Source: Candidatus Nitrosothermus koennekei (GTDB lineage: Archaea; Thermoproteota; Nitrososphaeria; Nitrososphaerales; Nitrosocaldaceae). From it: 64,000 nucleotides of DNA. Positions 43,699-53,441 of this stretch are shown piece by piece. The translations under genes and the position numbers were made by a program. The notes under the pieces were generated by a model. That model saw only the letters and a program-made list of their open reading frames with translations, did no database searches and was not told the origin of the DNA. Within the stretch, counting starts at the first letter, position 1. Every line of letters begins with the position of its first letter. The DNA lies in the NCBI GenBank assembly GCA_013538715.1, contig JACAFH010000002.1, forward strand, positions 62,001-126,000. The letters run 5' to 3'.

Positions 43699-45474
43699 AT
43701 GAAGAGCGTAAAAGTAAGTAGATGGGATCTAAGTGAATTAGTAAACGATCCTAAAGATATAGACTATAAAATTAAAAATATTGAGAAACGTATTGAGGAA
43801 ATTGAAGGAAAGAAAGGTTTGTTAAAGAATGATATAACTATTGAAGAGTTTAAGAGTATAATAAATCTAGTCGAGGAGATATATGAAGAATTAGTAAAGA
43901 TAAACGCATACGCTCATCTCTCACATGCCGCAGATCTTAGATCTAATGAGATCATTGCATTAGTCAATAGAATTGATAGATTTAGCGCTGATATAAATAA
44001 TAGATTGTTATTCTTTGATCTCTGGTTCAAGAAGAATTTAGATGATGAGAATGCTATGAGGTTGATAAATGGTATCGATAACATGTATAAAGATTATCTT
44101 AAGCATAAGAGGTTAGTCGCAAAATATTCATTGAATGAGAGGGAAGAGATGATAATGAATATGCTTGATGTTACAGGTTATATAGCATTGATTAAACTAT
44201 ATGATAGAATTACAGATACATTCGAGTTTGTAGTAGAGATAAAGAAGGATAAGAAGGTAAAAAGGAAGGTATTTAAGAATAAGGAAGAATTACTTAGATT
44301 AGTAAGAAGTATAGATGCAAGAGAGAGGGAAGGTGCATATAAAGCCTTACTAAAGGTATATGAAAAGAATTATCAGGTGTTAGGTGATATATATAATAAT
44401 ATAGCTATTAAATGGAATGATGAATTCATAAAACTAAGAGGGTATAAGACACCTATCTCTGTAAGAAATATAGCAAATAACATCAGCGATGAAGTTATAG
44501 ATACTTTACTTCATGTTTGTAAAAACAACGCATATATCTTTCAAGAATATTTTAAGACAAAAGCAAAATTACTTGATATGAAGAGGTTAAGAAGGTATGA
44601 TATATACGCTCCTCTCAAATTCTCTAAAAAGTTTACTTATCAAGATGGAGTTAAATTAGTGCTAGAAGCATTTGGAGATTTTGATGATAGATTCAAAAGA
44701 TACGCTGAGATGATATTCAAGACCCATGTTGATTATGAGATAAGAGAGGGGAAGAGAAGTGGTGCGTTTTGCTATTCAACAACACCTAAACTTCTTCCAT
44801 ATGTGTTATTAAACTTTGATGGTACATCGAGAAGCATATCTACAATAGCACATGAATTTGGTCATGCTATGCATAGCATACTCTCTTCAGATAAATCTAT
44901 ACTTGTACATTCTCCTCCTTTACCATTAGCAGAGACTGCATCTGTATTTGCAGAGATGCTACTCAATGACAGACTTGAAAAGATAGTTAGTAAGAAGGAT
45001 AAGATAGCGTTAATAGTTGAAGAGATAGATGATATGTATGCTACTGTAATGAGACAGGCATACTTTACACTCTTTGAAATTGAAGCACATAAGAGTATAA
45101 TAAACAATTCAACGATAGATGACGTCTCTGATATATATTATAATAATCTAAAGGATCAGTTTGGTAGCTCTATACTACTAACTAAAGAGTTTAGATATGA
45201 ATGGCTTTACATACCACACTTCTATCATACACCATTCTATTGTTATGCCTACTCGTTTGGCAATCTATTGAGTTTATCACTTTACAATGAATATAAATTA
45301 GATAATAAAGGATTTAAAGAGAGATATTTTGCCATCTTAAATACTGGAGGCTCTAAGAAGAGTGAAGATCTATTACTGGAACATGGATTTGATATAAGCA
45401 AGAGTGAATTCTGGAATAATGGATTCTCTATTATAAATGAGAAGATTAACGAATTAAAGAGTTTAGTATATTAA
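43699..45474 (+). CDS. pepF: M3-family oligoendopeptidase F
   Basis: The 591-residue metallopeptidase of the PepF/M3B type carries the HExxH zinc site H385-EFGH (HEFGHAMHS) and the third ligand region ETASVFAEML about 28 residues later. The N-terminal helical domain (1-200) and the C-terminal part (FGNLLSLSLYNEY) are as in the family. It degrades short peptides in the cytoplasm. No signal peptide. Followed 22 bases later by the fumarase/aspartase gene. Confidence 0.92.
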   Translation: MKSVKVSRWDLSELVNDPKDIDYKIKNIEKRIEEIEGKKGLLKNDITIEEFKSIINLVEEIYEELVKINAYAHLSHAADLRSNEIIALVNRIDRFSADINNRLLFFDLWFKKNLDDENAMRLINGIDNMYKDYLKHKRLVAKYSLNEREEMIMNMLDVTGYIALIKLYDRITDTFEFVVEIKKDKKVKRKVFKNKEELLRLVRSIDAREREGAYKALLKVYEKNYQVLGDIYNNIAIKWNDEFIKLRGYKTPISVRNIANNISDEVIDTLLHVCKNNAYIFQEYFKTKAKLLDMKRLRRYDIYAPLKFSKKFTYQDGVKLVLEAFGDFDDRFKRYAEMIFKTHVDYEIREGKRSGAFCYSTTPKLLPYVLLNFDGTSRSISTIAHEFGHAMHSILSSDKSILVHSPPLPLAETASVFAEMLLNDRLEKIVSKKDKIALIVEEIDDMYATVMRQAYFTLFEIEAHKSIINNSTIDDVSDIYYNNLKDQFGSSILLTKEFRYEWLYIPHFYHTPFYCYAYSFGNLLSLSLYNEYKLDNKGFKERYFAILNTGGSKKSEDLLLEHGFDISKSEFWNNGFSIINEKINELKSLVY

Positions 45475-45496
45475 AGGTTAATAATTCAATTCTAAT

Positions 45497-46882
45497 ATGG
45501 GGTTTAGGATAGACAAAGACTCTTTAGGCGAGATCAAAATAAGAGAAGATGCATATTATGGACCATTTACTGCAAGAGCAATTGAACACTATAAAGTTAC
45601 TAAACAAACTATGCATGAGAAGATGATCAAAGCATTTGTTATGATAAAACAAGCAGCAGCATTAGCAAATATGGAACTTAATAGATTAGATAAAGATAAA
45701 GGAAATGCTATAGTTAGTGCATGTAATGAGATACTCAATGGTAAATTATTAGATCAGTTTTTGGTAGATGCTATAAACTCTGGTGCAGGAACAGCGTTTA
45801 ATATGAATGTAAATGAGGTAATAGCAAATAGAGCATTAGAATTGCTTAATAGAAGGAAGGGTGAGTATGATATAATTCATCCCAATGATCATGTTAACAT
45901 GTCTCAATCTAGTAACGATACATTCCCTACAGCATTACATATAGCAGTATTGATGAATATAGATGAGTTATTACCAATATTGAGCGAGTTAATTAGTGTA
46001 TTAAGGAGTAAAGAGCAAGAATTTAATGATATCATAAAGATAGGAAAGACTCATCTAATGGATGCACTGCCAGTTACATTAGGGAGTGAGTTTGGAGCTT
46101 ACGCTATAGCTATAGAAAAGGCTACAAAAACTATTAAAGATTGTAAAACTCTGCTTGAGCATATAGCATTAGGTGGAACAGCTGTAGGAACTGGTGCTAA
46201 TTCGCCAAAAGGCTACAGAGAAAAGGTTATCAAACATCTATCTATAATATCAGGATTAGACCTAAAGGCAGAAGATAATATGCAGTTTGGTTTGCAGAGT
46301 AGGTTTGCTATAGCAAATACATCGTCATCATTAAGGAATTTAGCATTAGAACTGATTAGGATAGCAAACGATCTAAGATTATTAGCATCTGGACCAAAAG
46401 TAGGATTTAGAGAGATTAATATACCTGCTATTCATGCTGGTTCTTCGATAATGCCTGGAAAGGTGAATCCGTCACTAGCAGAATGTCTCAATATGGTATG
46501 TTTCAATGTAATAGGAAATGATCATGCCGTTGCATTAGCTGTTCAAGCAGGACAGTTAGAGTTGAATGTTATGCTTCCTGTAATGGCAAAATGCATGCTT
46601 GAATCAATAGATATGTTAAAAGGCATATTGCGCTCCTTTATAGATAATATGTTAAAAGGCATATCTGCTAATAGAGAGATGATAGAGGCAGATGTTAAAA
46701 AGAATCCTATACTTATAACATTACTTGCTCCAAAGATAGGATATATGAAAGCAGCAGAGATATACAAAGAAGCATTGAAGAGGGATTCTAGTATCAAGGA
46801 TCTCGTTCTTGAGAAGAATTTGTTAAGTAAGGAAGAGACAGAAAGATTACTTGATATACGAAGATTGTTTGAAGATGGCTAG
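45497..46882 (+). CDS. Class II fumarate hydratase / aspartate ammonia-lyase family enzyme
   Basis: The 461-residue enzyme belongs to the fumarase/aspartase superfamily. It contains KIGKTHLMDALPVTLGSEF, the GSSIMPGKVNP signature and the C-terminal RRLFEDG. The segment after the signature (CFNVIGNDHAVALAVQAGQLELNVMLPVM) follows aspartase more closely than FumC. It either hydrates fumarate to malate or releases ammonia from aspartate; an enzyme test or tree would decide. Its 3' end overlaps the MiaB-like gene by eight bases. Confidence 0.85.
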   Translation: MGFRIDKDSLGEIKIREDAYYGPFTARAIEHYKVTKQTMHEKMIKAFVMIKQAAALANMELNRLDKDKGNAIVSACNEILNGKLLDQFLVDAINSGAGTAFNMNVNEVIANRALELLNRRKGEYDIIHPNDHVNMSQSSNDTFPTALHIAVLMNIDELLPILSELISVLRSKEQEFNDIIKIGKTHLMDALPVTLGSEFGAYAIAIEKATKTIKDCKTLLEHIALGGTAVGTGANSPKGYREKVIKHLSIISGLDLKAEDNMQFGLQSRFAIANTSSSLRNLALELIRIANDLRLLASGPKVGFREINIPAIHAGSSIMPGKVNPSLAECLNMVCFNVIGNDHAVALAVQAGQLELNVMLPVMAKCMLESIDMLKGILRSFIDNMLKGISANREMIEADVKKNPILITLLAPKIGYMKAAEIYKEALKRDSSIKDLVLEKNLLSKEETERLLDIRRLFEDG

Positions 46883-48134
46883 AGTAAGAATTGAGTATTA
46901 TGGTTGCTCTGCAAATGTAGCAGATGCAGAGATGATGGCTGGTATATTAAAAGAGAAAGGGTACGAGATTGTTGATAATAATGAAGATATTAATTTGTTG
47001 GTAACATGCACAGTAAAAGATGCTACTTCAAACAGGATGATAGATAGAATAAAGAAGTTAAGTAAGAAACCATTAGTGGTTGCTGGATGCTTTGCTAAGG
47101 CTGAATATAAAAGAGTAGAGAAATTGAATCCAAATGCAAGTATAGTATCTCCAGATGCTATAGATAGAATAGATGATGTAGTAAGCAAAACACTAAAGAG
47201 GGACAGAGTTGTAATACTAGAAGGTTCTAATAATAAAATAGATTTACCAAGAATTAGAGTTAATCCTATAATAAGCATAGTAGAGATTGCTAGTGGTTGC
47301 TTAAGTGAATGTACATTTTGTGAGACAAAGAATGCTAAAGGTTGGCTAAGAAGCTATCATCCTAATGATATAATCAGAAGTATAAGTAAAGATGTAAAAC
47401 AAGGATGTAAAGAGATATGGATAACATCTACTGATAATGGTGCATATGGAAGAGATCTAGGATTCGATCTTCCGTCTCTACTTAAAATGATAGATAGTAT
47501 AGATGGAGATTTTAAGGTTAGAGTAGGTATGATGAATCCTATATTTATGAACTCTATGATAGAAGAGCTTATAGAAGCGTTTAGATCTGATAAGATATTC
47601 AAGTTCTTACATATACCAGTGCAAAGTGGGAGTGATAAGATTCTTCATCTAATGAAGAGAAATCATAAAGTAGAATTATACTTTGACATAGTCAAAAGAT
47701 TTAGGAGGGAGATTAGAGATATTAGTATTGCTACAGATATAATAGTTGGCTTCCCTAACGAGAATGAGGAAGATTTCAACGCTACATTATATCTTATAAA
47801 AGAGAGCAAACCAGATGTTGTAAATATTAGCAAGTATAGTGCAAGACCTAATACAGAGGCTATTATAATGGAGCAGGTAGATAGGAAGGTAATAAATGAA
47901 AGGAGTAATATTCTTCATAGATTAGTTAAGAGTATAACATTAGAAGAGAATAAGAGATGGATAGATTGGAAGGGTTCTATATTGGTTGATGAGATTAAAG
48001 ATGATGGTATTCAGGGTAGAAATTTTGCATATAAACCAATATTCATAAGAGACAAGCAACCCAGATTAGGTGAGTATATCGATGTAAAGGTTATTAAAGC
48101 ATTACCAACTTCTCTCCTTGCAGAAAAGATTTAA
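46875..48134 (+). CDS. tRNA methylthiotransferase, MiaB/CDKAL1 type
   Basis: The 419-residue radical SAM enzyme starts at ATG 46875 (MARVRIEYYGCSAN). The N-terminal UPF0004 domain has the cluster-binding Cys residues in YGCSAN, VTCTVKD and VAGCFAK; the radical SAM site is CLSECTFCETK (C-x3-C-x2-C); a TRAM domain closes the protein. Archaeal members of this subgroup are expected to methylthiolate t6A37 of tRNA. An in-frame TTG at 46851 is a less likely start. Overlaps the upstream gene. Confidence 0.92.
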   Translation: MARVRIEYYGCSANVADAEMMAGILKEKGYEIVDNNEDINLLVTCTVKDATSNRMIDRIKKLSKKPLVVAGCFAKAEYKRVEKLNPNASIVSPDAIDRIDDVVSKTLKRDRVVILEGSNNKIDLPRIRVNPIISIVEIASGCLSECTFCETKNAKGWLRSYHPNDIIRSISKDVKQGCKEIWITSTDNGAYGRDLGFDLPSLLKMIDSIDGDFKVRVGMMNPIFMNSMIEELIEAFRSDKIFKFLHIPVQSGSDKILHLMKRNHKVELYFDIVKRFRREIRDISIATDIIVGFPNENEEDFNATLYLIKESKPDVVNISKYSARPNTEAIIMEQVDRKVINERSNILHRLVKSITLEENKRWIDWKGSILVDEIKDDGIQGRNFAYKPIFIRDKQPRLGEYIDVKVIKALPTSLLAEKI

Positions 48135-48211
48135 AAATATGAATAATGTTAGACATATTTATTATATTATTATTAAGCAATAATCTTTATAGCCATCTAT
48201 TATTACTACTT

Positions 48212-49093
48212 ATGGGGTTGAAGAGAAATATATTACTGGTGGGCATAGGAAGGCGTGGTGTTGAGTTGACTAGGAGTATATCATTAATTCATGATCTACC
48301 ATATATACTAGATGAGAATATATTTACTTACATGCCAACTCTATCTTCAACTGAACTTAGAAAGCATGTTGCATCACAAAGAGAGAATTTTATTGGTAAT
48401 ATAAACAAATATGAGCAATTAATAATTATTGGAGATCTATCTGAGAAGATCTCAAGATCATCTATACCAGTTCTATCATATTTTGCAATGTCTTGTGGTA
48501 AAGAAGTTTATAATATAATTATAATGCCATACAGGTTTGAGCGTAGTATACTTTACGATGCAATGACTGCTCTTAATATCATAAATAATTATAGTTCGTG
48601 TATTATCATACTTGATAAAGATGCAGTTCTAACCAATAATCCAGAATTAAGTGATATAGATACAGCAAAGGTAATAAATAGTTTTGTGCTTAAGATGATT
48701 GATCTACTCCTCTCCTTTAGGATAGAGTTTAAAGATAATCTAGTTAATATATCAGATAAATCAGATATAAACGCAGCATTCAAAGAAGCGTTAAAGATGC
48801 TTTATAATTCTTCTAAACCAGATGACGTCCACGATGCATTTCTATATATCTCCAATAGAAATGCTAAACTAAGAGATGTAGAAGAGTTATCAAACCATAT
48901 GGAACATATATTTGAGCATGCAAATATTAATATAGTTTTTACAGATGACAATAATGGATTATTATTAATAACATCATCCTCAAATAAGTTCGAGAGATGC
49001 GATCCTTTATATAAGATCACGTATAATATGGATGATAATATAGAGAAGATCACTAAGATTGGAGATTTAAGATTACCAAATATGGAGTTATGA
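48212..49093 (+). CDS. Divergent FtsZ/tubulin-like protein lacking the GTP-binding glycine loop
   Basis: From Met 48212 the 293-residue protein begins RNILLVGIGRRGVELTRSI (the first FtsZ strand-loop) and continues along the FtsZ core: YEQLIIIGDLSEK at the place of the GGGTGTG signature (about 72-80), IIIMPYRFERSILYDAMTAL (FtsZ PFxFEGxxR region, 102-121), IIILDKDAVL (VIPNDRL region) and DTAKVINSFVLKMIDLL. The glycine-rich T4 loop is thus absent, so GTP use is doubtful. Nitrososphaerota divide by Cdv proteins and are known to encode aberrant FtsZ homologues. An upstream ATG at 48146 would add 22 mostly hydrophobic residues. Confidence 0.7.
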   Translation: MGLKRNILLVGIGRRGVELTRSISLIHDLPYILDENIFTYMPTLSSTELRKHVASQRENFIGNINKYEQLIIIGDLSEKISRSSIPVLSYFAMSCGKEVYNIIIMPYRFERSILYDAMTALNIINNYSSCIIILDKDAVLTNNPELSDIDTAKVINSFVLKMIDLLLSFRIEFKDNLVNISDKSDINAAFKEALKMLYNSSKPDDVHDAFLYISNRNAKLRDVEELSNHMEHIFEHANINIVFTDDNNGLLLITSSSNKFERCDPLYKITYNMDDNIEKITKIGDLRLPNMEL

Positions 49094-49372
49094 TTTAGTA
49101 TCTTCTTTTACTTCTTCTGTATATGGTTTAACCCTTATTATTCCATCTGCGTCTCTTGATATCTTCACTCTAATACTTCTTGGAGGATTCCTTATACCTC
49201 TCTTCCATATAAGATGATTTAGTTCTTCATCTATTCTTACCTCTTCGCTTTTCATATGTTTCATAGAAAATTCTTTTATCATATTTATTGCCCTCTTACT
49301 CCTTTTATTCATTGGAGATAATACTACCTTATCGAGATTTATTGTATAAACTCTCTCTTCGCTCTCGCTCAT
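49088..49372 (-). CDS. rpl31e: Ribosomal protein L31e
   Basis: The 94-residue protein from Met 49372 (MSESEERVYTINL) matches L31e of the large subunit, with RSKRAINMIKEFSMKHM and LIWKRGIRNPPRSIRVKIS. An upstream ATG at 49393 would enter the L39e gene and add residues that do not fit. Together with L39e it makes the common archaeal L39e-L31e pair. Confidence 0.93.
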   Translation of the reverse strand: MSESEERVYTINLDKVVLSPMNKRSKRAINMIKEFSMKHMKSEEVRIDEELNHLIWKRGIRNPPRSIRVKISRDADGIIRVKPYTEEVKEDTKS

Positions 49373-49376
49373 CTTA

Positions 49377-49532
49377 TCATACCTCCACGTCACTTCTTCT
49401 CCATTGTCTAATTTTTGGATTCCTTCTTACCTTCCTATTAGTTCTAACTATAACCCATGCTGGTACTGATGTATTTTGCTTCATCTTCTTCATTAACCTA
49501 TTCTTTTTGCTACTTGATTTTATTGCTGCCAT
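49377..49532 (-). CDS. rpl39e: Ribosomal protein L39e
   Basis: A 51-residue open frame starts ATG 49530-49532 and stops TGA 49377-49379. It reads MAAIKSSSKKNRLMKKMKQN and then TSVPAWVIVRTNRKVRRNPK, ending with QWRRSDVEV; the NxxVPxWVxxRTNRKVR and WRR segments are diagnostic for L39e. It lies directly upstream of the L31e gene. Confidence 0.94.
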   Translation of the reverse strand: MAAIKSSSKKNRLMKKMKQNTSVPAWVIVRTNRKVRRNPKIRQWRRSDVEV

Positions 49533-49763
49533 TGGGATTATCTCTTATAATACCCTTATTAAACTATTTTGTTACATATATGTACAATAGATTATATAAT
49601 GATTATGAAATAGGTAAAATACATTAAACGTAAACTTCAATGTTATTGATAATGTTTATTCTATAATTGATATAATATTATAAAATTAAACCTAAATACT
49701 TTATATACAACAAATGTTTATCACTTATTATATTTATAAGTATTAATGAATAAAATGTATTGA

Positions 49764-50450
49764 ATGAGAATACTAATAGGAACATCTGGTTATGTTTATG
49801 AATGGAATAAAGGTATACCATCAAAGTTTGAATGGTATATAGCACAAGGATTCAACAGTGTTGAGATCAACGCTAGTTTCTATAGGTTTCCTAATAAGAG
49901 TTGGGTAAAGAGTTGGAAGATAGCATCAAAAGATTTTAGATTCTCTATCAAGGTTCATAGATCTATAACACATTATGCAAAATTAAGCTCAAACGCTTTG
50001 GATACATTCTTTGATTTTAAGAATAGATTAAGTGAGATAGATGATATAATAAGATTCTGGTTATTTCAAATGCCTCCTTCATATGAATATAATGAACATC
50101 ATATGGACGAACTAAAGAGTTTCGTGACAAATGCTAATGATAAGAGATTAGTTTTTGAATTTAGAGATAAGAGCTGGTGGAAGAGTATTGATAAGATTAA
50201 TGAGTTAGGTGTAATATTCTGTTCAGTAGATGCACCCAATCTTCCACGTGACGTAATAGTAAGCAATAATGTAATATATCTGCGCTTACATGGAAGGGAT
50301 ATGTGGTATTCATATCAGTATAGTGAATTTGAGTTAGAAGCTATCATAAAAGAGATTAAGCAAACAAATACACAAGAAGTAGCTATCTATCTAAATAATG
50401 ATCAAGGCATGTTATCAAATGCACGATATCTATTAGAGAGATTATTATAG
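49764..50450 (+). CDS. DUF72 family protein
   Basis: The 228-residue protein is a TIM-barrel-like DUF72 (COG1801) member. Features: GTSGYVYEWNKGIPS, FNSVEINASFYRFPN, FSIKVHRSITH, FEFRDKSWW, and the end with VAIYLNNDQ. The biological role of the family is unresolved. Separate transcription seems likely. Confidence 0.88.
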   Translation: MRILIGTSGYVYEWNKGIPSKFEWYIAQGFNSVEINASFYRFPNKSWVKSWKIASKDFRFSIKVHRSITHYAKLSSNALDTFFDFKNRLSEIDDIIRFWLFQMPPSYEYNEHHMDELKSFVTNANDKRLVFEFRDKSWWKSIDKINELGVIFCSVDAPNLPRDVIVSNNVIYLRLHGRDMWYSYQYSEFELEAIIKEIKQTNTQEVAIYLNNDQGMLSNARYLLERLL

Positions 50451-50502
50451 TATAGAGACGATTATAACTAGTAATAAATTATGTTCTAAGATATAATAAT
50501 AC

Positions 50503-50868
50503 TTATTTGTAAGGTTGTAACGCATTAACAAGTGTTAGTAATACATCTATATCTACTGGTTTTCTTATACAATACTTTACTCCTTCTCTTTGTAGTTCAT
50601 CTATTTCGCTCTCTGTCATACTAGAAGCAGTAAATAACGCTATCTTTTGTTTATTCAATAAACCCTTTTCCTTTAACGATTTGATCACATCATATCCTGT
50701 AAATTCTGGCATCGCTAGATCTAACAAAACAAGATCATAATTACCTTCTATAATCATCCTTAAACCATCTTTACCATTATTAACAACAGTCACATTATGC
50801 TCTATACTTAATATGGTCTCAAGCATATCTGTTATATCTTTATTATCATCTATTGCAAGTATATTCAT
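50503..50868 (-). CDS. Response regulator receiver protein (CheY-like)
   Basis: The 121-residue single receiver domain contains D7 and D8 at the N terminus, the phosphorylation site D50 (LVLLDLAMPE), the conserved Thr/Ser region (FTASS) and the lysine in IRKPVDID. No output domain, so it acts through another protein. Its start overlaps the histidine kinase stop (ATGA), forming a two-component pair. Confidence 0.92.
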   Translation of the reverse strand: MNILAIDDNKDITDMLETILSIEHNVTVVNNGKDGLRMIIEGNYDLVLLDLAMPEFTGYDVIKSLKEKGLLNKQKIALFTASSMTESEIDELQREGVKYCIRKPVDIDVLLTLVNALQPYK

Positions 50869-52736
50869 TCTCTCACCTTTGGTATGGTAAAGTAGAATGT
50901 ACTGCCTTTGCCTTCTTCACTCTCAACCCATATTTTACCTCCTAACCCTTCTACTATTCCCTTACATATGGCTAAACCTAGACCAGAACCACCATGTTTC
51001 CTCTTTGCTGATGTATCTATCTGATAAAACTTCTTGAATAGATTTGCTTGTTTATCTTTAGGAATTCCTATTCCATTATCTTTCACATAGAAGAGTATAT
51101 CATTACCATTATCCTTTGCTGCCATCTCTATCTTTCCATTCTCAGGGACAAAATCTATTGCATTAAATACCATATTATTTAACACCTGTTCTATTCTATT
51201 CCTGTCACTCTTAATAATAGTTTGTATGTCAGTATTGTTTGTGAATGTTATATTCTTACTCTTCATAGAGTGTAATAGATTATTGTATAATTCACTCATC
51301 ATATCATTAACATTAAACTCCTTATAATCAAATTTCATACTCTTTAGATCAAGTTTTTGTGCATCGAGTATATCGCCTATAAGCCTTCTGAGCCTTTCAG
51401 CATTACTAAGTATTGCATTTACAGCCTTGATCTGTTTTTGATTCATATTACCCATTATCTTCTCATTTAATAACGCTTGACTCCAACCAATAATTGGAGT
51501 TAACGGTGTCTTTAATTCATGAGTTATCATGGATGAGAACTCCTCTTTCTGTCTATCTATAGAATTAACTTTATCTATCAAATTGTTTATTGAATTAGTT
51601 ATACTTGCTAGTTCATCATTACTCTTTATATCTAACTTCTTCAATTGAGTAGCGTCTAACTTATTGCATTCTTCGGAAAGTCTAGCTATAGGATTTGTTA
51701 TACTTTTAGATAAAATATAAACTGCAAATATACTTCCAATAGTTAATATAAATATTGCTAATGATATTGACATTACTAATAGATTAATATTGTCTCCAAT
51801 TACCATAGAATGTGGAACATCATATATCAATATCCAATCAAACATAGGAAGTTTTGAATATACTACATGATGTAACTCTCCATCATTATGATAAGTAGCG
51901 TATACATTCTCACCTACAACTGAATCTTTTGTATCTTCTAAAAGTTCTCTAAACTCTCTCGAATCTGAGACAGTAGCAAGTGTACCAAAGTATTCTGCTG
52001 GTTTTTGTCCTATATATATAGAATTGTTATGTTTTACTTTATTTTCAGAATCGAGTATAACATATCCATTGAGGTCTACTATATATATTCTGCCGTGATT
52101 AACATCTATAATATTACGCATATGTTCTAATGGGATCTCGAAATGTAAGAACGCAGGTTTACTACCGTCATTAAGTACTACTGGACTTGTATAAGCAAAT
52201 ACCCATCGGTTTGTATCTGGAGATACATAAGGGTAGGCTATATAAACATCTCCTTCATTAATCTCAAACGATTGTTTAAAGTATGAAGAATACTCTTCAT
52301 CTGATGATAGTTTATCTATGCTTTCAACTTTTGATAATATAATTCTTGAATGTTCCTGTCCAGTTACATCTATTAAACATATCTCGTCAATATTAAAATA
52401 CGTTTGGAAATGTAAAAGCCATTTATCTATATCTTCTTTTAACTCTAGCTGTTTGCCGGTGAACTTGATATTATTATACATATTTATACTACTCTCTGAT
52501 AGGGTGAAATACTCTTTAATGACAGGATTATTTAGTGCAAATAAAATGTATTCCTTAGCACGATTATGCATATTATTAATCTCGATTTTTATTCTCTCTA
52601 CATTATAATTCATCTCTTTAATACCAGCTTTTGTTATATATTCATTAAACATGTATATTGCAATGTAAGATACTATTCCAATTGAAGAAACTATTAGTAT
52701 AGAGTAAAATATCATGAGACGTTTTGATATTTTCAT
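50865..52736 (-). CDS. Sensor histidine kinase with Cache-type extracellular domain
   Basis: The 623-residue kinase has TM1 (about 8-29), an outer sensor of dCache type (about 31-315, with GQEHSRIILS, AYPYVSPDTNRWVFAY and a second lobe IYIVDLNGYVILDS), TM2 (about 318-342), HAMP (343-395), HisKA with H406 (SSMITHELKTPLTP), and an HATPase domain with N box (NMVFNAIDF), G1 (DNGIGIP) and G2 (GGSGLGLA). The signal is unknown; Cache domains often bind small ligands. Partner is the receiver protein just downstream. Confidence 0.92.
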   Translation of the reverse strand: MKISKRLMIFYSILIVSSIGIVSYIAIYMFNEYITKAGIKEMNYNVERIKIEINNMHNRAKEYILFALNNPVIKEYFTLSESSINMYNNIKFTGKQLELKEDIDKWLLHFQTYFNIDEICLIDVTGQEHSRIILSKVESIDKLSSDEEYSSYFKQSFEINEGDVYIAYPYVSPDTNRWVFAYTSPVVLNDGSKPAFLHFEIPLEHMRNIIDVNHGRIYIVDLNGYVILDSENKVKHNNSIYIGQKPAEYFGTLATVSDSREFRELLEDTKDSVVGENVYATYHNDGELHHVVYSKLPMFDWILIYDVPHSMVIGDNINLLVMSISLAIFILTIGSIFAVYILSKSITNPIARLSEECNKLDATQLKKLDIKSNDELASITNSINNLIDKVNSIDRQKEEFSSMITHELKTPLTPIIGWSQALLNEKIMGNMNQKQIKAVNAILSNAERLRRLIGDILDAQKLDLKSMKFDYKEFNVNDMMSELYNNLLHSMKSKNITFTNNTDIQTIIKSDRNRIEQVLNNMVFNAIDFVPENGKIEMAAKDNGNDILFYVKDNGIGIPKDKQANLFKKFYQIDTSAKRKHGGSGLGLAICKGIVEGLGGKIWVESEEGKGSTFYFTIPKVRE

Positions 52737-52948
52737 TAGATAAAGTGCACAGAATCATTTTTATATAATTTTGTTAGTTATGAATAATACAGATTAATAA
52801 CATATACATGATGATGTAAAGTATTCAAAATTATTCTAATATATTGTTTATAATTTTGTTTAGTCAATTTATATACTAGATAATGTTTAGTGTAATATAT
52901 AGAATAAAATAACAAATACTTATATCATTAGAGTATGAATTCTAGATC

Positions 52949-53332
52949 ATGATAGTATTACACAAAGGAGAATATATAAATAAGCGTAAAGAGGCACGGA
53001 TAACCATAAAGAAGAAAGATTTTGAGAAAGAAAAGTATATACTTTATAAAGAAGGTAAGGGTACTATATACGTAACGGATCAGAGAATAGTATTTGAAGA
53101 CGCTTTAGAAGGTATAATATTTCAGTTGACTAGAGAGAATATAAGCTCTTATAGAGTAATTGAAGAATTCTTAGAGAAGAAGGTAAGGATAAACTTTATA
53201 GCTGATAAGAATAACACAAATGGTTTAGTAGAGATAACATGTAAAGATTGCTCTGATCTGATAACATCAATAGATTCGTTTATAGCACCATCTAATAGCA
53301 TAAAGGAAGAGCTTCTAATAGTCAATAAATGA
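52949..53332 (+). CDS. PH/GRAM-like domain protein
   Basis: The 127-residue protein reads as one small beta-barrel domain: EKYILYKEGKGTIYVTDQRIVFED, then FLEKKVRINFIAD, with a C-terminal helix. The sequence LYVTDQRIVFE resembles PH-like bacterial domains used for surface or lipid contacts. The assignment is tentative. Unknown function; a lone gene. Confidence 0.6.
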   Translation: MIVLHKGEYINKRKEARITIKKKDFEKEKYILYKEGKGTIYVTDQRIVFEDALEGIIFQLTRENISSYRVIEEFLEKKVRINFIADKNNTNGLVEITCKDCSDLITSIDSFIAPSNSIKEELLIVNK

Positions 53333-53441
53333 GATAACTAATTTATCAAGAATATGTTATAAATAATTATTTTTATATAATCCAATATATCGACTTATGT
53401 TATAGCAAGATATAATAACTTCATTATCATTTACAAGTCTC

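Noticed and set aside
46851-46874. TTG start eight codons upstream for the MiaB-like enzyme
   Set aside because: The conserved start ARVRIEYYGC follows the ATG at 46875.
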